Positions 38,101 through 46,077 of a stretch of 64,000 nucleotides of DNA are shown here, piece by piece (positions within the stretch are counted from its first letter, which is position 1; every line of letters starts with the position of its first letter). The notes under the pieces are model-generated. The model did not search any database. It was not told where the DNA came from and saw nothing but the letters and a program-made list of their open reading frames with translations. The position numbers and the translations under genes were made by a program. Source of the stretch: Snuella sedimenti (GTDB lineage Bacteria > Bacteroidota > Bacteroidia > Flavobacteriales > Flavobacteriaceae); the NCBI RefSeq assembly GCF_016428595.1, contig NZ_JAELVQ010000008.1, forward strand, positions 1 to 64,000, written 5' to 3'.

Positions 38101-38273
38101 TACTTTAAGAAATCGCGACGGGATGTAGAACTAGCCTCTAACGCATCTTTATCCCCTAAAAACGCATCCGTTGGAATTTGCTCTACAAACTCGTTTTGTT
38201 TTAGCGTCTCAACAATAGAGCTAGTCTCGTTTAGCTCTTCAACACTTTTCCAGTATTTCTTGTTTGATGACAT
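35178..38273 (-). CDS. actB: Alternative complex III subunit ActB (molybdopterin-type and FeS fusion)
   Basis: A 1031-residue exported subunit. The N-terminus has a twin-arginine motif STSRRDFLKYVGFS followed by a hydrophobic stretch ending SLAACEG, a possible lipobox. Residues about 90-740 resemble a molybdopterin oxidoreductase; in known ACIII this part carries no molybdenum. The C-terminal 290 residues hold four cluster motifs: CTGCGACVIACHSEN, CQHCNHAPCETVCPV, CVGTRYCANNCPYKV, and CSMCIQM with CSAACSNGA, matching three 4Fe-4S and one 3Fe-4S clusters of ACIII. It links quinol oxidation at ActC to the ActA hemes. Length is normal for the fused form. Confidence 0.95.
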   Translation of the reverse strand: MSSNKKYWKSVEELNETSSIVETLKQNEFVEQIPTDAFLGDKDALEASSTSRRDFLKYVGFSTAAASLAACEGPVVKSIPYVVQPQEIIPGVANYYATTIADGYDFASVLVKTREGRPIKIENNTLAATNGNANARVNASVLGLYDSLRVQGPRKDGESISWSDFDAETASKLTALKASGKDIVLLTQTFASPSTSKLVAEFKEKYGNVRHVVYDAVSESAALDAYQAKYGERGLANYDFAKAMTIVSVGADFLGDWQGGGFDAGYSKNRIPDHGKMSRHVQFESNMTLSGANADKRVPLTPSEQKLALAKLYAYVVGGAVSGNLPEAVETAVKSAADQLKKAGNKGVVVTGIQDVNAQTVVFEINEYLGSQAFDPKTPIKTRQGNDKAVAKLISDMKAGTVGAIIMSGVNPMYTLPNAADFAEGLKKTELSVAFSMKEDETSSLTQYIAAAPHYLESWGDVELKKGHYGLTQPTIRPLFDTRQFQDALLKWTGNDSSYHDYIKETWGTTILGGSSFNKALHDGMFVGTLATEEEATSTVEEVANTPSGNAAKALAASAKSNAGLELTLYTKTGMGDGQQANNPWLQEFPDPITRVSWDNYLTISKADADALGLINKHVANGALNGSYANVTVNGVTVTAPIMIQPGQAKGSVGLAFGYGKTNGLKSEMQTGVNAYPLYQNFNNVQSVSIEVASGEHEFASVQLHNTLMGRGDIIKETTLEIFNTKDKKHWNAVPVVSLNHQETPVTSPDVDLWDEFDRSIGHHFNLSIDLNACTGCGACVIACHSENNVPVVGKTEVRRSRDMHWLRIDRYYSSEESFEGDDAKKDNISGLGSSLSEFGEMEKASANPQVAFQPVMCQHCNHAPCETVCPVAATSHGRQGQNHMAYNRCVGTRYCANNCPYKVRRFNWFLYNGNDEFDYHMNDDLGRMVLNPDVVVRSRGVMEKCSMCIQMTQKTILDAKRDGREIKDGEFQTACSAACSNGAMVFGDINDKHSKVAELKEDNRMYHLLEHVGTKPNVMYQTKVRNTTEA

Positions 38274-38278
38274 ATTAT

Positions 38279-38368
38279 TGATTTACGATTTTTGATTTTT
38301 GATTTACGATTTCAACTTACTTACAGATTTTCAAATTTCTTCAATCGTAAATTCGTCAATCGTAATTC
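38279..38368. repeat. Intercistronic AT-rich repeat cluster between actA and actB
   Basis: Two copies of GATTTACGATTT (around 38281 and 38301) separated by tandem TTTTTGA words face inverted copies AATCGTAAATTC (38343 onward) and AATCGTAATTC (38358 onward). The 130-base gap holds nothing else. Such repeats could fold in the mRNA and protect or process it; function is unproved. Confidence 0.55.
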
Positions 38369-38403
38369 TTAAAAAATTAATCTATTTAATATTAATACTT
38401 ATT

Positions 38404-39699
38404 CTAATAGTGACATTTACCACATTCTAACCCGCCCATTTGAGCCGCAGTTAACTTCTCTACACCATACTTTTTAGATAATTCTTTATGAATTTTAGCG
38501 TAGTAAGCATTGTCCTCTACTTTTACATTAGTCTTTCTATGGCAATCAATACACCATCCCATAGTTAAAGGTGCATGTTGCTCAACTATTTCCATAGTTT
38601 CGATAGGCCCGTGACATGTTTGACATTCAACACCCGCTACAGACACGTGCTGTGAGTGATTAAAATAAACAAAGTCAGGTAAATTATGGATACGTACCCA
38701 TTTTACAGGCTGTGAGTCGCCAGTATATTTCTGATCGGCATCACTCCACCCTGCTGCCTTATATAGTTTTTGGATCTCACCGTCGTAAAACTCCTTGGTA
38801 TACTCTGCAGAGGTTTCTCCGTTGTACTCATAAATAGATTTATGACAGTTCATACACACATTTAACGATGGTATTCCAGATGTTTTACTAACACGCGCAG
38901 ACGAGTGACAATATTTACAATCTATACCATTGTCACCTGCATGGATCTTATGTGAAAAATGAATTGGCTGTACTGGTTGATATCCTTGATCTATACCAAT
39001 TTGCATCATATAACCATATACAAAATAACCACTTGTCAACAATAAGAATATCGTTGTTACCAATACCAAGAACTGGTTCTTAGCAAAAGCCTTCCATAAT
39101 GGCATTCTTTTCGATTCTTCAGGCAACTCTATATTCTGAGCTTCAGCAAAACGACGTAAGGTCTTATTTACCAAAAACAAACCTGCCGCCAACAATATAA
39201 ATAATATTGCGAGCGCTCCAAGAATGATTTCATTCGACACACCATCGACTTGCGCAGGCACTTGTGCTGTAGCACCACCACCTCCAGTTGCTGGAGCAGG
39301 AGCTGCTTTTTCTTGAGCTGTATAAGCTAGAATATTATTTAAATCCTCATCTGTTAACTGAGGAAATGGGGTCATAGCCGCTCCGCCATACTCATTATAA
39401 ATCTTGTTTGCATACGCATCTCCAGATTTAATAACAGCGGGACTGTTACGAACCCAAGCAAAAATCCAGTCTCTATCCAAACCTTGTTCATCTGCTAAAC
39501 GCTGTTCTAGATGACGTAAAGCTGGACCGGTCATTTTTTTGTCCAATTGATGACAAGCGGCACAATTGGCATTAAACAATGACTTTCCTTTTACTGGATC
39601 TCCTTCTTGAGCGGAAAGAGATATACTAAATACTAATAAAATAATTAAGCCTAAACGAAGAATACTGCTACTTAATTTTCGGTGAATCACCTGTTTCAT
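38404..39699 (-). CDS. actA: Alternative complex III subunit ActA (multiheme cytochrome c)
   Basis: A multiheme protein. Six CxxCH sites are visible: CAACH near the N-terminus in a class-I cytochrome c-like domain (residues about 30-130), and then CKYCH, CMNCH, CQTCH, CIDCH and CGKCH, the last one residue from the C-terminus. Two helices near 158-178 and 210-232 separate the single heme domain from the pentaheme part. The start is chosen at MKQVIHRKLSSS, which gives a standard signal peptide ending SLSAQ; an upstream in-frame ATG at 39744 would add 15 residues. ActA carries electrons from ActB to the oxidase. It is the first gene of the act-cox run. Confidence 0.93.
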   Translation of the reverse strand: MKQVIHRKLSSSILRLGLIILLVFSISLSAQEGDPVKGKSLFNANCAACHQLDKKMTGPALRHLEQRLADEQGLDRDWIFAWVRNSPAVIKSGDAYANKIYNEYGGAAMTPFPQLTDEDLNNILAYTAQEKAAPAPATGGGGATAQVPAQVDGVSNEIILGALAILFILLAAGLFLVNKTLRRFAEAQNIELPEESKRMPLWKAFAKNQFLVLVTTIFLLLTSGYFVYGYMMQIGIDQGYQPVQPIHFSHKIHAGDNGIDCKYCHSSARVSKTSGIPSLNVCMNCHKSIYEYNGETSAEYTKEFYDGEIQKLYKAAGWSDADQKYTGDSQPVKWVRIHNLPDFVYFNHSQHVSVAGVECQTCHGPIETMEIVEQHAPLTMGWCIDCHRKTNVKVEDNAYYAKIHKELSKKYGVEKLTAAQMGGLECGKCHY

Positions 39700-39780
39700 A
39701 TTATTGGTTAAATTAACTTCTAAACTTTGGTACGATTTTTTCATTTAATGGTATAAAAAAACACAGTTATAAAACTCAGG

Positions 39781-39788
39781 CAAAAGTA
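39781..39788 (-). promoter_or_regulatory. Candidate -7 element for the act-cox operon
   Basis: TACTTTTG on the minus strand matches TAnnTTTG and lies 36 bases upstream of the longest possible actA start. No TTG occurs at 17-23 bases further upstream, so it is a half match. Confidence 0.3.
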
Positions 39789-39859
39789 ATACTTAAAGTC
39801 GATTTTAGAAATGTTAGCGAAGTGTTAATTGCTAATTTAGAGAGAATCTAAATAATAAA

Positions 39860-39894
39860 TTGTACGGCATTTAAGTTTATAACATATACATTTG
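39860..39894 (+). promoter_or_regulatory. Candidate promoter of the SPOR-domain gene
   Basis: TTG (39860-39862) and TACATTTG (39887-39894) are 24 bases apart, slightly longer than the usual spacing. It lies about 98 bases before the ATG at 39992. Confidence 0.4.
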
Positions 39895-39991
39895 CATAGA
39901 TATTAAAAAATGAAACATCTCATTGTTAAATTATCCGATTTAGTATAATGATTTTATGGATGTTAGCCCTTAACCCAAAAATACAACACAA

Positions 39992-40384
39992 ATGAAAACA
40001 TCAAATTTACGATGGCCATTATTTAGCTTTTTTTGCTTTTTACTTATTTCTCACAATGGTTTATCACAACAGGGAACCGTTAGTATACACCAAGATAGAC
40101 ACATTCCAGAACTGTTAAATCTAAAAAAGGAGATGAACAAAAGCGACGCGAATCGTTATAAAATTCAAATTTATTCTGGTAACCGAGCAGATGCACACAA
40201 GGCAAAAAAAGAATTTGAAACAGAATTTGACACATGGTCTACAAGTATTGAATACGAGTCGCCCAACTTTAAAATTTGGGCTGGTAATTTTAGAACGCGT
40301 TTGGAAGCAGACCGTGCTCTAAAACAAATCAAGAAAAAATTTAATAGTGCTTTTATTTTTAAACCTAAAAAGCAGAAAATTTAA
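39992..40384 (+). CDS. Secreted SPOR-domain protein
   Basis: A 130-residue protein with a signal peptide (residues 1-26, ending GLSQQ) and a single SPOR domain (residues about 50-125: YKIQIYSGNRADAHKAKKEFETEF, then FKIWAGNFRTRLEADRALKQIKKKF). SPOR domains bind peptidoglycan lacking stem peptides at division sites. It is a minimal SPOR protein in the periplasm. It is divergent from actA and convergent with infB, and is followed by a bidirectional terminator. Confidence 0.9.
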   Translation: MKTSNLRWPLFSFFCFLLISHNGLSQQGTVSIHQDRHIPELLNLKKEMNKSDANRYKIQIYSGNRADAHKAKKEFETEFDTWSTSIEYESPNFKIWAGNFRTRLEADRALKQIKKKFNSAFIFKPKKQKI

Positions 40385-40406
40385 CACGCACATATAAGTA
40401 TCTCAT

Positions 40407-40437
40407 AAAAAAAGCGATCCAAATGGATCGCTTTTTT
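40407..40437. terminator. Bidirectional terminator between the SPOR gene and infB
   Basis: AAAAAAAGCGATCC (40407-40420) and GGATCGCTTTTTT (40425-40437) form a 13-bp stem with a 4-base loop. The A-run and T-run let it serve both convergent genes. Confidence 0.9.
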
Positions 40438-40458
40438 ATTATTCTTGAAATCTAATAT

Positions 40459-43254
40459 CTATTTCAATCGTTTCTTAACTTCAACTTCATGGAAAGCTTC
40501 TATTATATCGCCTTCTTTAATGTCGTTGTAGTTTTTAATTTGCATACCACAATCATAACCTTTGGTTACTTCTTTAGCATCATCTTTAAATCGTTTTAAT
40601 GAAGCCAACTCTCCAGTATGCACAACTACACCATCACGTATTAAACGGATACCTGAATTACGAAGTATTTTACCGTTAGTTACCATACAACCAGCAATGC
40701 TACCGATTTTAGACACCTTAAATACCTCTCTTATTTCTGCCGTACCAGTTATCTCCTCTTTGACTTCTGGAGACAACATACCTTCCATTGCATCTTTAAG
40801 ATCGTTGATAGCGTCATAAATAATAGAATATGTTCTGATATCAATCTCTTCATTATCTGCAATCATTCTTGCATTTCCAACAGGTCTAACATTAAACCCT
40901 ACTATAATAGCATCAGAAGCAGAGGCGAGCAACACATCACTTTCGGTGATGGCACCTACGCCTTTATGTAAGATGTTTACTTGTATTTCTTCGGTAGACA
41001 GTTTTTGGAATGAGTCTGTTAATGCTTCAACCGAACCATCTACATCTCCTTTAAGAATAATGTTTAGCTCTTGGAAATCTCCTAATGCAATACGACGACC
41101 AATTTCATCAAGCGTAATGTGACGTTGTGTACGAACAGACTGCTCTCGTTGTAACTGCGCGCGCTTTGTTGCTATTTGCTTCGCTTCGCGCTCGTCTTCA
41201 AATACATTAAATTTATCTCCTGCCTGTGGCGCACCATCTAGTCCTAAGATTGACACAGGTGTTGATGGCCCAGCAGCTTCGACGTTATTTCCGCGTTCGT
41301 CGTGCATTGCTTTTACTTTACCACTATGCTGACCTGCTAGTACATAATCACCAATACGCAAAGTTCCTGCCTGTACTAAAATTGTAGATACATAACCTCG
41401 CCCTTTATCTAAATAAGCTTCAACCACAGTTCCTATTGCTGGTTTATCTGGGTTAGCTTTCAATTCTAACAATTCAGCTTCAAGTAATACTTTTTCTAAA
41501 AGCTCCTTTACACCTGTACCCATTTTAGCTGAGATATCGTGCGATTGTATTTTACCGCCCCAATCTTCAACTAATAAATTCATTTGTGCTAATCCTTCTT
41601 TTATTCTATCTGGGTTCGCATCTGGTTTATCAATTTTATTTATAGCAAACACAATTGGCACACCTGCAGCTTGTGCATGCGAAATCGCCTCTTTGGTTTG
41701 CGGCATAATATCGTCATCGGCAGCTACTACAATAATAGCTAAATCGGTTACCTGTGCCCCACGAGCACGCATCGCTGTAAAGGCTTCGTGACCCGGTGTA
41801 TCTAAAAATGCTATTTTTTGACCACCTTCCAACTCTACCCCATAGGCTCCAATATGTTGCGTAATACCTCCAGACTCACCTGCTATTACATTTTCTTCAC
41901 GTATATAATCGAGTAACGATGTTTTACCATGATCTACATGTCCCATCACCGTTACAATAGGAGCTCTTGTTATTAAGTCTTCTGGCTTATCTTCAGTCTC
42001 TTCGATTGCTTCTTCAATGTCTGCTGTTACGAATTCAACCTGGTACCCAAACTCTTCAGCTACAATTGATAATGTTTCTGCATCTAATCGCTGATTCATC
42101 GTCACCATCATTCCTAAAGACATACAGGCAGAGATAATTTGAGTTACCTGAACATCCATCATAGTAGCAACTTCACTTGCCGTAACAAACTCGGTTACTT
42201 TAAGAATCTTACTTTCGGCTGCTTCTTGCTGTAAGCTTTTTTCGGTCTGATCTCTGTGATGATCACGTTTGTCCCTACGGTATTTTGCGCCTTTACCTTT
42301 ACTGGATTTACCTTGTAGTTTTTCGAGAGTCTCCCTTACTTGCTTTTTAACATCTTCTTCACTAGGCTCTTCTTTTATAACTGGACGCCTACCACCTGCT
42401 TTATTTCCTTTAAAGCGATCGTTACCGCCTCTATTCCCTCCTTTAGCTTGAGCACCTCCTGGTTGGGCACCACCTACTTTACTAATACGGCGGCGTTTTT
42501 TCTTGTTTTTAGCATCAGCACCTGGCTTCTGATCGGCTTTTTTATCTTCTTTTTTCTTCTTAGGCTTATTGAATTGTGATAAATCGATTTTATCACCAGC
42601 AATTTTTGGCCCAGTAAGCTTTTGGTACTTGGTTTCTACGCGCTCCTCCTTAATTACACCATCGGTTTCTGAAGTGGTTTCTTTTTTAGTAGGCTCTGGC
42701 GTTTTTATCTCCGGTTGCTTTTCAACCGGTTTTACTTTTTCCTGAAGCTGTGGGGTTTCCTTTTTTGGTTTAGGGGGTTCTTCTTTAACAACTGGCTCCT
42801 CAACAACTTTAGATTCAGCTTTTTCAACCTTAACCTCTTCTATAACTTCCTTTACAGGAACTTCTTCTTCCTTTTCGGTTATTGGTTCTTCCTCCTTTTT
42901 CTTAGGATCTAAATCTATTTTTCCAACTTGCTTAGGGCCAGAGAGTACTTTAGAAGCTCTTATAACCTCTTCTTTTTTAGCTAATTCTTTTTGTTTTTCT
43001 TCAAGTTCACGCTCACGTTGTTCACGCAGTACTTCTTTCTCCTTTAGCTTAGCTTCACTAACCTCTTTGGACGCCACTTTTTTACTGGCATCGGTTTCAA
43101 ACTCATTGGAAAGAATATTGTAAACATCTTCCGAAATTTTCGTAGTAGGTCGCTTATCTATTTCGATGCCTTTGGAATCCAAAAATTCCACGGCACGATC
43201 TAAAGAAATGTTAAGTTCGCGTAATACTTTATTTAATCTAATTGTTTCAGCCAT
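40459..43254 (-). CDS. infB: Translation initiation factor IF-2
   Basis: A 931-residue GTPase that brings fMet-tRNA to the ribosome. The N-terminal IF2_N (MAETIRLNKVLRELNISLDRAVEFL) is followed by about 300 residues of low-complexity Lys/Glu/Pro and then basic Gly/Lys/Arg sequence. Next comes IF2_N2 (KILKVTEFVTASEVATMMDV) and the G domain with GHVDHGKT, DTPGHEAF and NKIDKPDA. Domains II to IV follow to the end. It is the last gene of rimP-nusA-infB, 29 bases after nusA, with a strong terminator downstream. Confidence 0.97.
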   Translation of the reverse strand: MAETIRLNKVLRELNISLDRAVEFLDSKGIEIDKRPTTKISEDVYNILSNEFETDASKKVASKEVSEAKLKEKEVLREQRERELEEKQKELAKKEEVIRASKVLSGPKQVGKIDLDPKKKEEEPITEKEEEVPVKEVIEEVKVEKAESKVVEEPVVKEEPPKPKKETPQLQEKVKPVEKQPEIKTPEPTKKETTSETDGVIKEERVETKYQKLTGPKIAGDKIDLSQFNKPKKKKEDKKADQKPGADAKNKKKRRRISKVGGAQPGGAQAKGGNRGGNDRFKGNKAGGRRPVIKEEPSEEDVKKQVRETLEKLQGKSSKGKGAKYRRDKRDHHRDQTEKSLQQEAAESKILKVTEFVTASEVATMMDVQVTQIISACMSLGMMVTMNQRLDAETLSIVAEEFGYQVEFVTADIEEAIEETEDKPEDLITRAPIVTVMGHVDHGKTSLLDYIREENVIAGESGGITQHIGAYGVELEGGQKIAFLDTPGHEAFTAMRARGAQVTDLAIIVVAADDDIMPQTKEAISHAQAAGVPIVFAINKIDKPDANPDRIKEGLAQMNLLVEDWGGKIQSHDISAKMGTGVKELLEKVLLEAELLELKANPDKPAIGTVVEAYLDKGRGYVSTILVQAGTLRIGDYVLAGQHSGKVKAMHDERGNNVEAAGPSTPVSILGLDGAPQAGDKFNVFEDEREAKQIATKRAQLQREQSVRTQRHITLDEIGRRIALGDFQELNIILKGDVDGSVEALTDSFQKLSTEEIQVNILHKGVGAITESDVLLASASDAIIVGFNVRPVGNARMIADNEEIDIRTYSIIYDAINDLKDAMEGMLSPEVKEEITGTAEIREVFKVSKIGSIAGCMVTNGKILRNSGIRLIRDGVVVHTGELASLKRFKDDAKEVTKGYDCGMQIKNYNDIKEGDIIEAFHEVEVKKRLK

Positions 43255-43283
43255 AAATTGCCTTTAAAATACTCAAATATATG

Positions 43284-44516
43284 TTATTCTTCGAATTCTT
43301 CCCTTAAAATTCTAATAACGTCATTAATTGTTTCTTCTTCTAAGTCTGTTCTTTTCACCAAATCGGTTACATCAAGCTCCAACACACTTTTTGCTGTATC
43401 AAGTCCAACTTTACTAAGTTCATCAATAATCCAGCCTTCTATTTCATCTGAGAATTCTGTTAATTCGACATCTTCCTCAGCACCTTCTCTAAATACATCA
43501 ATCTCATAACCAGTTAATTGTCCTGCTAACCGAATGTTATGGCCTCCTCTACCAATGGCTTTACTAACCTCTTCTGGTTTTAAGATAACCTCGGCCCTTT
43601 TAGCTTCTTCATCAATTTTTATTGATGTTACACGCGCCGGACTTAATGCTCTAGTTATAAATAATTGTAAATTATTCGTATAGTTAATTACATCTATATT
43701 TTCATTACCCAATTCACGAACAATACCGTGAATTCTTGATCCTTTCATACCAACACAGGCACCTACTGGATCGATTCTGTCGTCATAAGAGTCTACAGCT
43801 ACTTTTGCTTTTTCCCCTGGGATTCTAACCACATTTTTAATGGTTATTAATCCGTCAAAAACTTCTGGGATTTCTTGCTCGAACAGCTTCTCCAAAAATA
43901 TCGGTGATGTTCTGGACATGATAATAGTTGGCTTATTACCTTTAAGTTCAACACTATCTATAACCCCCCTTACATTGTCTCCTTTTCTAAAAAAGTCTGA
44001 AGGTATTTGCCTATCTTTTGGCAACACTATTTCGTTTCCTTCATCATCCAACAAAATAACTGCCCTGTGACGAATGTGATGCACCTCGGCTGTATATATA
44101 TCGCCTACTAAATCTTTAAACTGCTTGTAGATAATGGTATTATCGTGTTCATGAATCTTTGAAATCAAATTTTGACGCAATGCTAAAATAGCTCTTCTTC
44201 CTAAATCTACCAACTTAACTTCTTCGGACACATCTTCACCAACTTCAAAATCGGGCTCAATTTTACGCGCTTCAGTTAAAGATATTTCCTGATTTGGATC
44301 TTCAACTTCTCCGTCGGCTACCACAACTCTATTTCTCCATATCTCTAAATCGCCTTTATCTGGGTTAACAATAATATCAAAATTATCGTCATCACCATAT
44401 TTCTTTTTTAAGGCACTTCTAAATACATCCTCTAAAATTGCCATTAACGTTACACGGTCAATTAGCTTATCGTCTTTGAATTCTGAAAAAGATTCAATTA
44501 ACGCGATATTCTCCAT
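43284..44516 (-). CDS. nusA: Transcription termination/antitermination factor NusA
   Basis: A 410-residue protein with the RNAP-binding N-terminal domain (residues 1-125, MENIALIESFSEFKDDKLIDRVTLMAILED), an S1 domain (FKDLVGDIYTAEVHHIRHRAVILLDDEGNEI), and two KH domains (ISRTSPIFLEKLFEQEIPEVFDG and EVSKAIGRGGHNIRLAGQLTGYEIDV). A short acidic C-terminus replaces the two acidic repeats of E. coli NusA. It modulates pausing and stimulates intrinsic termination. It lies 11 bases after rimP. Confidence 0.96.
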   Translation of the reverse strand: MENIALIESFSEFKDDKLIDRVTLMAILEDVFRSALKKKYGDDDNFDIIVNPDKGDLEIWRNRVVVADGEVEDPNQEISLTEARKIEPDFEVGEDVSEEVKLVDLGRRAILALRQNLISKIHEHDNTIIYKQFKDLVGDIYTAEVHHIRHRAVILLDDEGNEIVLPKDRQIPSDFFRKGDNVRGVIDSVELKGNKPTIIMSRTSPIFLEKLFEQEIPEVFDGLITIKNVVRIPGEKAKVAVDSYDDRIDPVGACVGMKGSRIHGIVRELGNENIDVINYTNNLQLFITRALSPARVTSIKIDEEAKRAEVILKPEEVSKAIGRGGHNIRLAGQLTGYEIDVFREGAEEDVELTEFSDEIEGWIIDELSKVGLDTAKSVLELDVTDLVKRTDLEEETINDVIRILREEFEE

Positions 44517-44527
44517 AACTCTTTAAA

Positions 44528-44989
44528 TTAAAATTTAATCATAACTTTTGCTTCTACAATATCCTCATAAGCGACATGCGCTTTTTTATTTACGGTTATT
44601 TTACCCTTACCTACCGGTTTTGGTTCCCTAACCTTCCACTCTAATGTAATATTGGTATCGGCTGCTTCTGTAAGCACACCTTCTATTTTTTCGGATGCTG
44701 TTGTTACTTTCAGCTGTCTGTTTATATGCTTCTTATACTGTCGTTTGGAAACTAAAGGAGCTGTTGCTCCTGCCGACATCACTTCTAAAGAAAAATCCTG
44801 TTCTTCCCTATCCAGGTTATGCTCGATGGCTCTGCTTACAAACATACAATCTTCGACCAAAACACCATTATCGCCATCAATTATTATTCTTATTTGGTTA
44901 TCTCCTTGGATGGAGAAATCAATAAGAAACAAATCTGTTCGCTCTGTAAGCGCCGCATCCAATAATTCCTTAACAGTATTTTTAAACAT
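44528..44989 (-). CDS. rimP: Ribosome maturation factor RimP
   Basis: A 153-residue protein needed for 30S subunit assembly. Family features are the N-terminal alpha/beta domain (FLIDFSIQGDNQIRIIIDGDNGVLVEDCMFVSRAIEH), the EVMSAGATAPL connection and the C-terminal SH3-like barrel (GVLTEAADTNITLEWK). It is the first protein gene of the rimP-nusA-infB run. A terminator-like hairpin ends 10 bases before its ATG. Confidence 0.95.
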   Translation of the reverse strand: MFKNTVKELLDAALTERTDLFLIDFSIQGDNQIRIIIDGDNGVLVEDCMFVSRAIEHNLDREEQDFSLEVMSAGATAPLVSKRQYKKHINRQLKVTTASEKIEGVLTEAADTNITLEWKVREPKPVGKGKITVNKKAHVAYEDIVEAKVMIKF

Positions 44990-44998
44990 TTTTAGTAT

Positions 44999-45024
44999 AA
45001 AAAGAGGGGACTTTCCGTCCCCTC
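44999..45024 (-). terminator. Terminator-like hairpin in the rimP leader (possible attenuator)
   Basis: On the minus strand GAGGGGAC pairs perfectly with GTCCCCTC around loop GGAAA (45024-45004), followed by five U residues (45003-44999). It has the shape of an intrinsic terminator but sits 10 bases upstream of rimP, downstream of a -7-like element. It may stop readthrough from upstream or attenuate the nusA operon. Confidence 0.7.
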
Positions 45025-45051
45025 ATTTCTTAATTTTCCTTTTCAACGCTG

Positions 45052-45059
45052 CAAATATA
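45052..45059 (-). promoter_or_regulatory. Candidate -7 element of rimP-nusA-infB
   Basis: TATATTTG on the minus strand matches the Bacteroidota -7 box exactly. No TTG is found at the expected distance. Transcripts from here would carry the leader hairpin at 44999-45024. Confidence 0.4.
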
Positions 45060-45138
45060 TAACATTTTAATTGATTTTTAAAGTAATCGTATTAAAATTG
45101 AAGTTATTAAGAACTACCTGAGCATTTTTAAAAGTTGC

Positions 45139-45194
45139 CATAAAAAAAGAGAACCTGTTTCTATATTCTCTTTGTTAGTAGCGGAAACTGGATT
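45139..45194. repeat. Direct repeat, left copy (decayed tRNA-fMet 3' end and terminator)
   Basis: Fifty-six bases match 48773-48827 with three substitutions and one inserted base. The copy holds the whole tRNA terminator hairpin (AAAGAGAA 45146-45153 with TTCTCTTT 45166-45173) and 16 bases equivalent to the tRNA 3' acceptor/T-arm end. The sequence beyond 45194 no longer follows the tRNA. The remainder up to 45339 shows no gene. Confidence 0.85.
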
Positions 45195-45339
45195 AACTCG
45201 TCAAAGCTCGTCGAACCTTAAATGAAGACTACATTAAAGGCCCTAATTTTATATGAATTTCAAAAATTAAAAAACACGTACTTACTTACACAACATTAAT
45301 AAATTTATTTATATTTAATCCCAAATTGGTATTATAAAC

Positions 45340-46074
45340 ATGTTCAAAAACCCTTTTTCCTTTAATGGTAGGATAAGAAGATTGGAATTTGCATTAACTT
45401 ATCTATTTTATTTTACATTACTTTTTGTTGTCTCACTTTTATATAGTGATTCAGATGATTATTCAGCTGTTTATGCATTAATAATATTTCTATCATATTG
45501 GATTCTTTTGGCCCAAGGATCAAAAAGATGCCACGACCTTGGAAATAGTGGATTTTATCAGCTTATACCTTTTTACATTTTTATTATGCTATTTCAGGAT
45601 GGGAACGAAAAAACAAATCAATATGGTATTTCCCCTAAATCAGATAAACCAATAAGTGATGAAAATTCTAGACTTTCATTTAAATTCAAGAACATAGAAA
45701 GAAAGAGCATCTTTGAAATTATTACTATTTCTCTTTTTCTTACTTTTATTTTAAGCATTAACAACATATTATTTAAGCAATACGAATCCTATACTGTGCT
45801 GGCCTATTTCGGCATAACAATCCCTGGGTTTTATTTATTATTATTTGTAAGCCATTACAAGAAACCTTATCCCCTTACCAGATCAAAGCTTCTTACACAA
45901 CGTGTTATCTATAGCATAATATACTTTTTAACAATAAGGCTTTACGCAATAACCTTTAGGATGTCCGAATATAAATTAGAAACTATTCCAATTGAAATTA
46001 TAGGGTTAGGTTTAATTTTTGGTTTGACATATTTACCCTCTAAAGTATATTTAAATTACAATAACCCAAATTAA
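45340..46074 (+). CDS. DUF805-type membrane protein
   Basis: A 244-residue integral membrane protein. The first 100 residues match DUF805: MFKNPFSFNGRIRRLEFALT, then helices at about 20-36 and 43-60, the conserved QGSKRCHDLGNSGFYQLIPFY, and a further helix. The C-terminal half (from about 125) adds roughly four more helices, ending FGLTYLPSKVYLNYN, which is longer than a plain DUF805 protein of about 120 residues. Function is unknown. The next gene begins 3 bases after its stop, so the two form an operon. The pair is oriented against rimP and bounded by tRNA-end repeats. Confidence 0.8.
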   Translation: MFKNPFSFNGRIRRLEFALTYLFYFTLLFVVSLLYSDSDDYSAVYALIIFLSYWILLAQGSKRCHDLGNSGFYQLIPFYIFIMLFQDGNEKTNQYGISPKSDKPISDENSRLSFKFKNIERKSIFEIITISLFLTFILSINNILFKQYESYTVLAYFGITIPGFYLLLFVSHYKKPYPLTRSKLLTQRVIYSIIYFLTIRLYAITFRMSEYKLETIPIEIIGLGLIFGLTYLPSKVYLNYNNPN

Positions 46075-46077
46075 GAA

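Noticed and set aside
38279-38368. CRISPR-like repeats between actA and actB
   Set aside because: The repeats are short, partly inverted and irregularly spaced.
45175-45235. A second, possibly intact tRNA next to rimP
   Set aside because: Only the last 16 bases of the tRNA 3' end match; no anticodon arm or D arm can be formed, so it is a fragment.
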